DNA of 64,000 nt from Prochlorococcus sp. AG-347-G22 (GTDB lineage: Bacteria; Cyanobacteriota; Cyanobacteriia; PCC-6307; Cyanobiaceae), in the NCBI GenBank assembly GCA_003281635.1, contig QCBK01000006.1, positions 25,892-89,891 of the forward strand, given 5' to 3'. The notes beneath the pieces are model-generated. The model had not been told where the DNA came from, searched no databases, and saw only the letters and a list, made by a program, of their open reading frames with translations. Positions 10,749-19,020 of this stretch are shown here, one piece after another. The position numbers were made by a program, and so were the translations under genes. Position 1 is the stretch's first letter. Each line of letters opens with the position of its first letter.

Positions 10749-10831
10749 AACTTTTTCTTAGTATTGGATTGTTGAACATTCCACAAAGTGTTTTTTGCAC
10801 ATTGTAAGTATCCTGCTCTTAAGGGAGACAT
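10745..10831 (-). CDS. Possible small ORF overlapping the priA start
   Basis: Reading minus from an ATG at 10831 gives 28 residues (MSPLRAGYLQCAKNTLWNVQ, then QSNTKKKF) whose TGA at 10747-10745 overlaps the TTG start of priA. The same frame is open a further 29 codons upstream, back to a TAG at 10921-10919, with protein-like content (LPKVKSLGISQTGRSFFEF) and a base composition less AT-rich than neighbouring spacers. No ATG, GTG or TTG lies in that upstream part, so a longer product would need a rare start such as ATT. I do not recognise the product. It could be a real small gene, a remnant, or chance. Confidence 0.35.
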   Translation of the reverse strand: MSPLRAGYLQCAKNTLWNVQQSNTKKKF

Positions 10832-11075
10832 GAAGCTCTGATCATTGACTGAAAATTCAAAAAATGATCTGCCTGTCTGAGAAATCCCAAGACTTTTTAC
10901 TTTAGGTAATCTATAGCACTATTTAAATTTTTCAACAGTTTTAAAAAAAAACTTTTTTATTAAAATTCCTGAAAAAGTTCTTTTACAAATTAACGGGGAA
11001 ATTTACTACTAAATGTACAAATTAGCCCTAAATAAAATTTAATCTAGTTAAATTCACCGTAGAAAGGAGTCAATC
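10832..11075. other. Spacer upstream of the principal sigma factor gene
   Basis: Together with the doubtful short frame at 10745-10831, this is the longest stretch without a firm gene (10749-11075). From 10832 to 10918 it continues the possible minus-strand frame described for the priA-upstream ORF. From about 10920 it becomes strongly AT-rich, with runs of A and T at 10942-10962, and must hold the promoter of the sigma factor gene, although I could not identify a convincing -35/-10 pair. I see no RNA gene in it. Confidence 0.5.
11064..11069 (+). promoter_or_regulatory. Strong Shine-Dalgarno site of the sigma factor gene
   Basis: AAGGAG lies six bases before the ATG at 11076. It is a near-complete anti-16S match, whereas most genes in this AT-rich window have weak or no such site. 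It fixes the start at [10 protein letters not shown] and suggests efficient translation. Confidence 0.75.
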
Positions 11076-12257
11076 ATGTGTCCAGTAGCAGCAGATTCAA
11101 AGAATTCCAAGCCCAGCTCAAAAAAAAAGATCATTAAAAAAATTAATACAAACTTAGAGACAGTAGTTGAACCAGATAATAATAGAAGTGGTCAAAGTTT
11201 AGAAACATCTTCTGAGTTGAAAGAAAGCAGTATTGAAAATAATAATGAATTTAGTGATTCTGAAGAAGAAGACAAAGGGCTTGGGAATGTAAAGCTTGGC
11301 CCAAAAGGGATCTACACTGAAGATTCAATCAGAGTTTATCTCCAAGAAATAGGAAGAATTAGACTTTTAAGACCCGACGAAGAAATTGAACTTGCAAGAA
11401 AAATTGCTGACTTACTCCAATTAGAGGAAGTGGCTACTCAATATGAGTCAGAAAAAGGACATTTCCCCTCAGTTAGAGAATGGGCCGAGTTAATAGATAT
11501 GCCTCTTCCCAAATTTAGAAGAAGACTTCTTTTAGGTAGGAGAGCTAAAGAAAAAATGGTTCAATCAAATTTAAGATTAGTGGTTTCCATTGCGAAAAAA
11601 TATATGAATAGAGGTTTATCATTTCAAGACCTAATCCAAGAAGGAAGTTTGGGTCTAATTAGAGCAGCGGAAAAATTCGATCATGAGAAAGGTTACAAGT
11701 TCTCTACATACGCAACTTGGTGGATTCGCCAAGCCATCACAAGAGCAATTGCGGATCAAAGTAGAACTATTAGACTGCCAGTTCATTTATACGAGACAAT
11801 CTCAAGAATTAAAAAAACCACAAAAGTCCTTAGCCAAGAATTTGGTAGGAAACCTAGTGAAGAAGAAATCGCTGAGAGCATGGAAATGACGATTGAAAAA
11901 TTAAGATTTATAGCTAAAAGTGCGCAGCTTCCTATTTCATTAGAAACTCCAATAGGGAAAGAAGAAGACTCAAGACTCGGAGACTTTATAGAAGCTGATA
12001 TAGAAAATCCAGAGCAAGATGTTTCTAAAACTTTATTAAGAGAAGATTTGGAGGGAGTATTAGCCACTTTAAGTCCAAGGGAAAGAGATGTTCTCAGATT
12101 GAGATATGGAATTGATGATGGAAGAATGAAAACTCTTGAAGAAATTGGCCAAATTTTTGATGTAACGAGAGAAAGAATTAGACAAATAGAAGCAAAAGCC
12201 CTAAGAAAACTTAGACATCCAAATCGAAATGGGGTTTTAAAAGAATATATAAAATAA
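11076..12257 (+). CDS. rpoD: Principal RNA polymerase sigma factor (RpoD/SigA)
   Basis: This is the housekeeping sigma-70 factor that directs RNA polymerase to most promoters. The 393-residue product has a polar, low-complexity N-terminal tail (to about residue 70), region 1.2 ([21 protein letters not shown]), a complete region 2 with the -10 recognition and melting helix ([20 protein letters not shown]), region 3, and region 4.2 with the -35 recognition helix ([20 protein letters not shown]). Full conservation and length near that of cyanobacterial group 1 factors favour the principal factor over a group 2 paralog, though paralogs elsewhere cannot be excluded. A strong ribosome site sets the start. 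Confidence 0.9.
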   Translation: MCPVAADSKNSKPSSKKKIIKKINTNLETVVEPDNNRSGQSLETSSELKESSIENNNEFSDSEEEDKGLGNVKLGPKGIYTEDSIRVYLQEIGRIRLLRPDEEIELARKIADLLQLEEVATQYESEKGHFPSVREWAELIDMPLPKFRRRLLLGRRAKEKMVQSNLRLVVSIAKKYMNRGLSFQDLIQEGSLGLIRAAEKFDHEKGYKFSTYATWWIRQAITRAIADQSRTIRLPVHLYETISRIKKTTKVLSQEFGRKPSEEEIAESMEMTIEKLRFIAKSAQLPISLETPIGKEEDSRLGDFIEADIENPEQDVSKTLLREDLEGVLATLSPRERDVLRLRYGIDDGRMKTLEEIGQIFDVTRERIRQIEAKALRKLRHPNRNGVLKEYIK

Positions 12258-12353
12258 AAAAAGTTAAGTATAATTTTCAGCTTTAGAAACTTGCAAAAGA
12301 ATAGCTTAAAATAAATTCGACTTTATTTTAATTCAAACTCAAAATAATATTTA

Positions 12354-13310
12354 ATGACTAATTTTAAGCTGAAAATAGCTAGTAGAAGAAGTAAACTAGC
12401 AATGGTTCAAACTTTATGGGTTAAAGATCAACTAGAGAGGAATATTCCAAATTTAGAGGTATCTATAGAAGCCATGGCAACTCAAGGTGACAAAATCCTC
12501 GACGTAGCCTTAGCAAAAATAGGCGACAAAGGCTTATTCACAAAAGAACTAGAAGCACAAATGCTCGCAGGCTATGCAGACATAGCAGTACATTCACTGA
12601 AAGATTTACCAACCAATTTGCCTAATGGTCTGAAATTAGGATGCATCACAAAAAGAGAAGACCCTGCAGATGCTTTAGTAGTAAGCAAAAAAAATGACTG
12701 TTATAAATTAGAAACTTTACCTGAGGGTTCGATTGTAGGGACAAGCTCTCTAAGAAGACTTGCACAACTAAGAAATAAATACCCACATCTTGTTTTCAAA
12801 GATATCAGGGGAAATGTTATTACTAGAATAGAAAAATTAGATGCTGGAGAATTTGATTGTATAATTCTTGCGGCCGCTGGTTTAAAAAGATTAGGCTTTG
12901 AATCAAGAATTCACCAGATTATACCGAGTGAAATTTCTCTTCATGCCGTTGGCCAAGGAGCTCTAGGCATTGAATGTAAATCTGACGATAACAAAGTTTT
13001 AGAAATTATAAATGTCTTAGAAGATAAGCCCACTAGTCAAAGATGTCGAGCAGAAAGGGCTTTTTTAAGAGACCTTGAAGGTGGATGCCAAGTTCCAATC
13101 GGTGTCAATAGTAATATTGAGAATGGACAACTCTACCTTACTGGTATGGTAGCCTCTCTTGATGGAGAAAGGCTTATAAAAGATAAAGTTACTGGCAATA
13201 TTAATGACCCTGAACTGGTAGGCACAGAATTAGCAAAAAAACTAAAGCTGCAAGGTGCTGACAAAATACTCGGCGAAATATTTGAAGAATTTAGAGAAAA
13301 CAAAAATTAG
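12354..13310 (+). CDS. hemC: Porphobilinogen deaminase (hydroxymethylbilane synthase)
   Basis: HemC polymerises four porphobilinogen units into hydroxymethylbilane, on the path to heme, chlorophyll and corrins. The 318-residue product has the N-terminal [13 protein letters not shown], the conserved HSLKDLPT with the catalytic aspartate region nearby, [11 protein letters not shown], and the dipyrromethane cofactor cysteine in EGGCQVPIG (Cys245). Length is normal. It reads alone after the sigma factor gene and is convergent with the pyrophosphatase gene, with stop codons touching. Confidence 0.97.
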   Translation: MTNFKLKIASRRSKLAMVQTLWVKDQLERNIPNLEVSIEAMATQGDKILDVALAKIGDKGLFTKELEAQMLAGYADIAVHSLKDLPTNLPNGLKLGCITKREDPADALVVSKKNDCYKLETLPEGSIVGTSSLRRLAQLRNKYPHLVFKDIRGNVITRIEKLDAGEFDCIILAAAGLKRLGFESRIHQIIPSEISLHAVGQGALGIECKSDDNKVLEIINVLEDKPTSQRCRAERAFLRDLEGGCQVPIGVNSNIENGQLYLTGMVASLDGERLIKDKVTGNINDPELVGTELAKKLKLQGADKILGEIFEEFRENKN

Positions 13311-13325
13311 TTAATTTACTAATTT
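13304..13325. terminator. Weak hairpin between hemC and ppa
   Basis: An 8-bp inverted repeat (AAATTAGT at 13304-13311 and its complement at 13318-13325) with a 6-base loop overlaps the two convergent stop codons. It is AT-rich and short, so it may be a weak bidirectional terminator or chance. Confidence 0.35.
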
Positions 13326-13901
13326 AGGATCAATTTCTTTTTTGTATCTCTCTTCACAATCTTTAATCACTTTAACAGCTTCTCCTATTCCAAAAAAACC
13401 ATTAACAGTACATGTTCCAGGTTTTTTTAGATCTTTGTAGTGCTCCCAATAATACTTTGTTTCTTTTAACCAATGTTCTCCAAGGTCTTCATAACTTGAG
13501 ATATGATCCATTCTTTTATCATCTGCAAGAACTGCTATTACCTTATCATCGACCTCTCCACCATCATCAAATTTCATCACCCCAATAATCCTTGCCTCCA
13601 CAATAGATCCGGGTATCAATGGCTCAGTTACACTAACAATTTCGACATCAAGTGGATCTCCATCTTCATCCCATGTCCTTGGTATACATCCATAAGCAAA
13701 AGGATAAGCAAGTGATGAATAACCTACCCTATCAAGTTTAAGGTGACCCGTTTCTGTAATTAATTCATATTTATTTATGGTGTTAGAGTTCAATTCAACA
13801 ATAGTGTTAATTATTGTATTCGAGCTATCAGTGAAAGCGTTTAGTATATGCAGTAAATTTGGTGTAACCCTGCTTGGGGGTTGATTAAGGTTTGCCATCA
13901 A
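13311..13901 (-). CDS. ppa: Inorganic pyrophosphatase, family I
   Basis: This soluble enzyme hydrolyses pyrophosphate released by biosynthesis. The 196-residue product carries the family I signature with three metal-binding aspartates (EDGDPLDVEIV) and the conserved LDRVGYSSLAYPFAYGCIPRTW and DDKRMDHI blocks. An N-terminal extension of about 20 residues precedes the core (MMANLNQPPSRVT); a second ATG directly follows the chosen one. It is convergent with hemC and follows the M32 carboxypeptidase gene on the opposite side of a short AT-rich spacer. Confidence 0.95.
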   Translation of the reverse strand: MMANLNQPPSRVTPNLLHILNAFTDSSNTIINTIVELNSNTINKYELITETGHLKLDRVGYSSLAYPFAYGCIPRTWDEDGDPLDVEIVSVTEPLIPGSIVEARIIGVMKFDDGGEVDDKVIAVLADDKRMDHISSYEDLGEHWLKETKYYWEHYKDLKKPGTCTVNGFFGIGEAVKVIKDCEERYKKEIDPKLVN

Positions 13902-13961
13902 AAAATAATTTTTACTTATCTTACATCCCCACGCTTAACTAAATTCTTTAAAAGTAATGTT

Positions 13962-15467
13962 TCAGCAAAAATCATTTATTTTAGACCTTAAATGATTAAT
14001 AAAATAGTTTGGCGATAGTTCTTCATTAGTTACAGCTCTTACCAACTCCATACAATTAACTGATCTGCCATATTCATGTATATTATTTTTTAACCAAAAG
14101 ATTATCTTTTGATATTCACCATTTTCAATTAAGTTGTCAATCAAACCTATGTCTCTTTCCATTTGAGAAGATATTTGCGCACTTATAACATGTCCTAACA
14201 AATATGAGGGGAAATATCCAAACGCTCCTTCACTCCAATGAACATCTTGAAGACAACCTTCTGAATCATTAGATGGTTTTATTCCTAGGAGTTCATCATA
14301 TCTTTTATTCCATTCTGTTGGGATATCTTTAGCAGGTAACCCTCTTTCGATTAAATCTATTTCAAGTTCGGTTCTTATTAATATGTGTAAGCCATAAGTC
14401 AATTCATCCGCTTCAACCCTATTTAATCCTGCTTCCAAATGATTAACAGATTTCCATAGTTCTAAATAATTATTAAGAGAACATCCAGCCGAAATAAATT
14501 TGTTAAAAAATCTTTTTGAAAAAGATTTGGATTTAACTATTCTATTTTCCCAAAATAAAGATTGACTTTCATGAATACCCATAGAGGTTGCTTGACCTAA
14601 AGGCCAAGCAAACCATTGATGACTTTGAGATGGTAAACCCTGCTCATAAATAGAATGCCCCCACTCATGCGCAGTTGCTAAAAAACTTGATAATGGTTCA
14701 CCTTCAACAATTCTTGTCGTAATCCTGTAATCATTAGGCCCTAATGTAATCGAAAAAGGATGGGGAGATTTACCAACAACAACTAGATCTTTATCTCTCC
14801 CAAACTCATCAAGTAATTGAGAACATAAATTATGTTGAGATTCTCGACTCAAATCCCAGTGATATTTCTTAGATTTATTAATCCCTCTAATCAACTCTGG
14901 GAGAGTGTCTTTCAAAGGCTGAAACATTTTATTCAGCCACTTTAAAGTTAATTCAGGCTCAAAGGGTTGGGCTAAAGTTTCCCATGGTGAATATTGATCT
15001 GATATTTGTTTTGCCTCTTCAATCCGCAATTTAACTAATTCTTCAAAGAAAGGAAGAAAAATTTTAAAATCTGATTTTTCCTTAGCTTCTTGCCAGCTTT
15101 CATACCCTTTAGATTTTGCCTTTGCTAGAGACTCAACTAATTTAGGATCTAAATTTCTTTCTCTATTAAATTCCTTCAATAAAAGACTAATATTTCTTTC
15201 TTTATCTTTTATGAAAAGTTGATTATCGGAATTTCGTTCAATATCTGCTAGTTCATTTTTAGCAGATTGTATTAAATTAGAAAATTCCTCGGAAGAATTT
15301 CTTTCATGCAATACTTTTGCAATATAAGTAAGTTGTTCAGACCTCCAAGAAGCACCTTTCTTTGGCATTTCAGTATTCTGATCCCAATAAAGTGTATTTT
15401 GGATTGAACCTAATATTTGTGTTTCTTTAAGGTAAGCACCCAGCTTATTCCAATGAGTTTCAGCCAA
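13962..15467 (-). CDS. M32 carboxypeptidase (carboxypeptidase Taq family)
   Basis: This metal-dependent carboxypeptidase removes C-terminal residues from peptides, probably in cytoplasmic peptide turnover. The 501-residue length is typical. It has the zinc motif HEWGH (residues 267-271) in the conserved context FLATAHEWGHSIYEQG, followed about 30 residues later by HESQSLFWEN, which supplies the third metal ligand. The family-specific HPF (SPHPFSITLGPNDYRITTR) and a late SYLLGH segment are also present. It diverges from yjbQ across a 108-base spacer that holds a perfect 16-bp palindrome at 15488-15503. Confidence 0.93.
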   Translation of the reverse strand: MAETHWNKLGAYLKETQILGSIQNTLYWDQNTEMPKKGASWRSEQLTYIAKVLHERNSSEEFSNLIQSAKNELADIERNSDNQLFIKDKERNISLLLKEFNRERNLDPKLVESLAKAKSKGYESWQEAKEKSDFKIFLPFFEELVKLRIEEAKQISDQYSPWETLAQPFEPELTLKWLNKMFQPLKDTLPELIRGINKSKKYHWDLSRESQHNLCSQLLDEFGRDKDLVVVGKSPHPFSITLGPNDYRITTRIVEGEPLSSFLATAHEWGHSIYEQGLPSQSHQWFAWPLGQATSMGIHESQSLFWENRIVKSKSFSKRFFNKFISAGCSLNNYLELWKSVNHLEAGLNRVEADELTYGLHILIRTELEIDLIERGLPAKDIPTEWNKRYDELLGIKPSNDSEGCLQDVHWSEGAFGYFPSYLLGHVISAQISSQMERDIGLIDNLIENGEYQKIIFWLKNNIHEYGRSVNCMELVRAVTNEELSPNYFINHLRSKINDFC

Positions 15468-15487
15468 AGATTTAAATGGAAATTAAA

Positions 15488-15503
15488 TTTATCTTAAGAT
15501 AAA
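15488..15503. promoter_or_regulatory. 16-bp perfect palindrome between divergent genes
   Basis: TTTATCTTAAGATAAA lies between the starts of the M32 carboxypeptidase (minus, 15467) and yjbQ (plus, 15576), 20 bases from the former. A perfect palindrome without spacer in a divergent control region could be an operator for a dimeric regulator. I do not know the protein. Confidence 0.4.
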
Positions 15504-15575
15504 AATTTTAATGTCTGCAGTAAAACATGCATCTTTATCCATAATAGGATATTGATTAATTAAGTTTTAACTTAT

Positions 15576-16031
15576 ATGGAACAAATATTTTCAAAATTAA
15601 AATTCATAACCCATGGCGAGGGTTTTATTGATATCACATATGATTTAAATTTATGTGTTGAAAAAAATAATTTTCATTCCGGAATTTTAAATTTAACTTC
15701 ACTTCATACAAGTTGCAGTTTAACTATTAATGAGAACGCAGATCCAAATGTACTGAGGGACTTAAAAAAGTATATGCAATCGATAGTTCCCTATGATTCC
15801 TACATAACCTTATCAAAAAATAGAGAAGAAATATCCTATAATCATTATCAAGAAGGGGCTGACGATATGCCAGCACATATTAAAACATCCCTAACAAGCA
15901 CTTGTTTATCTTTGAGTTTTCAAGATGGGAAAATTATGCTTGGCACATGGCAAGCAGTTTATTTATGGGAACATCGATTTGATCAAAAGGAAAGAATCAT
16001 TAATGTACATATAATTGGTGAGAAAAAGTAA
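15576..16031 (+). CDS. YjbQ/UPF0047-family protein
   Basis: UPF0047 proteins are small and widely conserved; some have thiamin phosphate synthase activity as a side reaction, and the natural role is unsettled. The 151-residue product shows the family pattern LHTSCSLTINENADPNVLRDL, a histidine-containing segment DDMPAHIKTSLT, and GKIMLGTWQAVYLWEHR near the C terminus, where conserved histidines and a glutamate form the putative metal site. Length is slightly above the usual 135-140 residues. The next gene on the same strand begins 36 bases on. Confidence 0.88.
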   Translation: MEQIFSKLKFITHGEGFIDITYDLNLCVEKNNFHSGILNLTSLHTSCSLTINENADPNVLRDLKKYMQSIVPYDSYITLSKNREEISYNHYQEGADDMPAHIKTSLTSTCLSLSFQDGKIMLGTWQAVYLWEHRFDQKERIINVHIIGEKK

Positions 16032-16067
16032 GATATTTATAATGTAATAAGTCAGATTTCTTATTTA

Positions 16068-16355
16068 ATGGAACCCTACATTTTGCAAGATGAAGAATTG
16101 AATGAATTAGTTGTCAAAATACCTGGCTGGGAAATTAAATCTAAACAAATCCAAAGAGAATTTAACTTCGCTAATTTTATTGAAGCCTTTGCTTTTATGA
16201 CCAAGGTTGCTTTAATCTGTGAAAAATATAATCATCATCCTAACTGGGAGAATGTTTATGCAAAAGTAATAATTAAATTAAATACACATGATCTAGGAGG
16301 TATTACGAATTTGGATCAAACATTAGCTTCGGAAATCAACAAAATTTTCGATTAA
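16068..16355 (+). CDS. Pterin-4a-carbinolamine dehydratase
   Basis: PCD/DCoH enzymes dehydrate 4a-hydroxytetrahydropterins to recycle pterin cofactors. The 95-residue product has the family core FNFANFIEAFAFMTKVALICE, the paired histidines NHHPNWENVYAKVIIKLNTHD with the later catalytic histidine in NTHDLGG, and the ending TNLDQTLASEIN. Length is normal. Marine picocyanobacteria have no clear aromatic amino acid hydroxylase, so the enzyme may recycle another pterin, or molybdopterin-like precursors; that is inference. The COG0523 GTPase follows 32 bases later. Confidence 0.92.
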   Translation: MEPYILQDEELNELVVKIPGWEIKSKQIQREFNFANFIEAFAFMTKVALICEKYNHHPNWENVYAKVIIKLNTHDLGGITNLDQTLASEINKIFD

Positions 16356-16387
16356 TAATAATATAAACTTGTTTTCAACTATTCAAA

Positions 16388-17455
16388 ATGTCTAAAAATT
16401 TATTGCCTGTTACTATTATTAGTGGATTTTTAGGTTCCGGTAAAACTACACTTCTAAACCACATTTTAAAAAATCAAGTTGGTATTAAAACAGCTGTTTT
16501 AGTCAACGAATTTGGAGAAATCGGAATAGATAATGACTTAATAATAGAAGGCTCAGAAGATATGATCGAATTAAATAATGGATGTATATGTTGCTCTATC
16601 AATGGCGAATTATTAAATACCGTATCCAAGGTTTTAGAAAGAGCTGAAAAGTTAGACTATTTGATTGTTGAAACAACTGGATTAGCAGATCCATTACCAG
16701 TAGCCATGACTTTTGCGGCTGGTGATCTTAGAGAAAAAGTGAGATTAGATTCGATAATCACTGTCATTGATGGAGAAAATTTTGATTTTGAAATTAAAAA
16801 TACAAGTGTCGCCTATTCTCAAATTTTATACGGAGATATCCTTCTTCTTAATAAATCTGATTTAGTAAATGAAAAACAATTAAAGAAAATAGAGGAGTTT
16901 ATAAATAAAATAAAAAAAGAACCAAGGATTTTGAGATCAACTAATAGTGAAGTTGCATTACATACAATAATGAGCGTGGGTCTATTTGAGACGGATACTT
17001 TTGAATTCGAGAAAAATAAAAAAAATATAGAACAAAATTCCCACGATCACTCTTCTCATTCCCACGATCACTCTTCTCATTCCCACGATCACTCTTCTCA
17101 TTCCCACGATCACTCTTCTCATTCCCACGATCACTCTTCTCATTCCCACGATTTGATCAACAATATCGAGGGTTTTACCTCAGTTTCATATGAGACATTT
17201 GAACCATTTTCTTTAAGGAAGTTTCAATATTTCTTAGATAATCAAATCTCGCAAAATGTATTTAGAGCAAAAGGAATATTATGGTTTATGGAAAGTGAAA
17301 GAAAACACATTTTTCACCTATCTGGAAAGCGGTTTTCTCTAGATGATGAGGAATGGACAAAAGAAAAATCTAACAAGATAGTATTAATTGGGAAAAACTT
17401 AGATCACCAAACTATTAAAAATCAACTGTCATCATGTAGATTTAATTCAGATTAG
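16388..17455 (+). CDS. COG0523 (CobW/P47K) metallochaperone GTPase with His-rich repeat
   Basis: COG0523 proteins are GTPases that deliver or scavenge metals such as zinc, cobalt or nickel. The 355-residue product has the P-loop GFLGSGKTT (13-21), the metal-binding CxCC motif (NGCICC, Cys66-Cys69), the Walker B-like ETTGLADP, and the NKSD guanine specificity motif. Between the GTPase and CobW C-terminal domains lies a His-rich stretch (about residues 218-255) built from five identical copies of HDHSSHS. The repeat should bind Zn or Ni and may act as storage or capture. The gene sits just before a ferric-iron permease gene (26 bases). No Zur- or Fur-like operator is evident upstream. Which metal it handles cannot be decided from sequence. 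Confidence 0.9.
   Translation: MSKNLLPVTIISGFLGSGKTTLLNHILKNQVGIKTAVLVNEFGEIGIDNDLIIEGSEDMIELNNGCICCSINGELLNTVSKVLERAEKLDYLIVETTGLADPLPVAMTFAAGDLREKVRLDSIITVIDGENFDFEIKNTSVAYSQILYGDILLLNKSDLVNEKQLKKIEEFINKIKKEPRILRSTNSEVALHTIMSVGLFETDTFEFEKNKKNIEQNSHDHSSHSHDHSSHSHDHSSHSHDHSSHSHDHSSHSHDLINNIEGFTSVSYETFEPFSLRKFQYFLDNQISQNVFRAKGILWFMESERKHIFHLSGKRFSLDDEEWTKEKSNKIVLIGKNLDHQTIKNQLSSCRFNSD
17040..17152 (+). repeat. 21-bp perfect tandem repeat, 5 copies plus part
   Basis: Five identical 21-base units (first unit CCCACGATCACTCTTCTCAT plus T) run from 17040 to 17144, with eight further bases of a sixth. They are in frame and encode HDHSSHS. Identity at third codon positions points to recent slippage or unequal exchange, so copy number probably varies between strains. 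Confidence 0.97.
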
Positions 17456-17481
17456 AGTTCATATTAGGATTTAATTAATTT

Positions 17482-19020
17482 TTGAAAATACGCATTAAAG
17501 GGTTTAAAAAAACATTAACAGAATTAAATTTTCTCTATTTTACTTCGTTTATTGTTTCGCTCTTAGTAATCATTCCAATTTCCAATTTTCTTCTAGAGGG
17601 AATTGGTTACATTATTAGTGGAAATTTTTCATTAGGTATTGCTGAAGGAGAAGAGGTAGTAGGCACTTTAAAAGTTCTAATATTGACAAGTTTTTTTGGG
17701 GGGGGGTTAGGAACTTTGAATGGATGGTTACTTTCGAATTGTGATTTTAAGTTCAGAAAAGTTCTCCGTATTTGTCAGCTAGTTCCACTGGCTGCCCCAG
17801 CATATCTAATAACAGCTATTTTGCAGGATTTAGGAAGTATTTTTGGGTATCAAGTAACTGGTTTATGGTGGGGGGTATTAATACTTTCAATTTCTACTTA
17901 TCCATATGTATTCATTCTTGCTAACGAAAGTTTTAATAAATTTGGAGTTAATCAAATCAATGCTAGTAGAGGATTAGGCGTTGGGCCATGGAGCAGCTTC
18001 TTTAAAATCGCTTTTCCGATGGCGTTACCAGCACTAATAACAGGAATAAGTTTAATGTGTATGGAAGTAATGAATGAGTTAGGTACATTTGCATTATTAA
18101 ATATACCAAGTATTTCTACTGGTATAGCTGAAAATTGGATAATTGAGGGTAATCCAAAAAGTGCTATTGGATTATCATTGGTAGCCTTATTAATGATTTT
18201 CACTTTAATTATTTTTGAAAAATTCTCGAGAAGAAAATCAAAGAGGTGGAGTGAAAATCCTGCATCGAAAGACTCTCAAGGGTGGGAATTAAAAAAAACA
18301 AGAGCCCTTTTAGCAATAGCAATATCTTTATTTCCTCCAATTTTCTCTTTTGGAATTCCATGTTTTTGGGTTCTACTCAATATCGATCAGATTCAAAAAG
18401 GGTTATCTATAGAATTATTTACCCTATCATTCAGGACTCTAAGTCTAGGATTTTTTACTGCATTAATAACGATGTTATTCTCCTTAATAATTTCTTTAGC
18501 AAGACGTCCAAATAAAGGCATATTGCTAGGAATAATAACAAACCTTGCGGGAATAGGTTATGCAATTCCAGGAACTGTATTAGCTTTATCTTTAATAAGC
18601 ATTTCTTCTCCAAAATTTAATTTCATTGCTATTTGCTTACTAATTTGGGGTTATCTTGTTCGATTTCTAACTATTTCTAAGGGTTCTATTGATTCAAGTC
18701 TTGAGAGAATTTCTCCTAGTCTTGATGAAGCAGCACTTGGACTAGGAGAGGATTGGCTGGGAATCATAAAAAGAATTCATCTTCCTCTTCTCCAGGGACC
18801 AATATTCGTAGGCTCACTTTTAGTTTTTGTAGATACGATAAAAGAATTACCCATAACCTTTATTTTAAGACCATTCGATTTTGACACATTATCTGTGAGA
18901 ATATTTCAATACGCTGGAGATGAAAGAATGTCAGAGGCAATTTTCCCAGCCATTCTTATAATGACATTAGGCCTTATGGCTTCAATTGCATTGATACCAA
19001 CCTTAGAGAAAAAAAACTAA
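17482..19020 (+). CDS. futB: Ferric-iron ABC transporter permease, fused two-domain (FutB/HitB type)
   Basis: This inner-membrane permease would import Fe3+ together with a periplasmic binding protein and an ATPase encoded elsewhere. The 512-residue product has about twelve hydrophobic segments in two homologous halves, each with an EAA-like loop (ASRGLGVGPWSSFFKIAFPMALPAL and DEAALGLGEDWLGIIKRIHLPLL). This arrangement is typical of FutB, HitB and ThiP-type permeases; thiamine cannot be fully excluded. The start is a TTG at 17482. It follows the COG0523 gene by 26 bases and overlaps the convergent UPF0104 gene by four bases. Confidence 0.85.
   Translation: MKIRIKGFKKTLTELNFLYFTSFIVSLLVIIPISNFLLEGIGYIISGNFSLGIAEGEEVVGTLKVLILTSFFGGGLGTLNGWLLSNCDFKFRKVLRICQLVPLAAPAYLITAILQDLGSIFGYQVTGLWWGVLILSISTYPYVFILANESFNKFGVNQINASRGLGVGPWSSFFKIAFPMALPALITGISLMCMEVMNELGTFALLNIPSISTGIAENWIIEGNPKSAIGLSLVALLMIFTLIIFEKFSRRKSKRWSENPASKDSQGWELKKTRALLAIAISLFPPIFSFGIPCFWVLLNIDQIQKGLSIELFTLSFRTLSLGFFTALITMLFSLIISLARRPNKGILLGIITNLAGIGYAIPGTVLALSLISISSPKFNFIAICLLIWGYLVRFLTISKGSIDSSLERISPSLDEAALGLGEDWLGIIKRIHLPLLQGPIFVGSLLVFVDTIKELPITFILRPFDFDTLSVRIFQYAGDERMSEAIFPAILIMTLGLMASIALIPTLEKKN

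Noticed and set aside
18282..18515. Plus-strand frame of 77 codons inside the iron permease gene
   Set aside because: It is in another frame of a clear membrane protein gene and lacks family features.
17482..19020. Thiamine permease ThiP
   Set aside because: The fused two-domain layout also fits ThiP, but proximity to the metal GTPase and cyanobacterial usage favour iron; kept as an alternative, not as the call.
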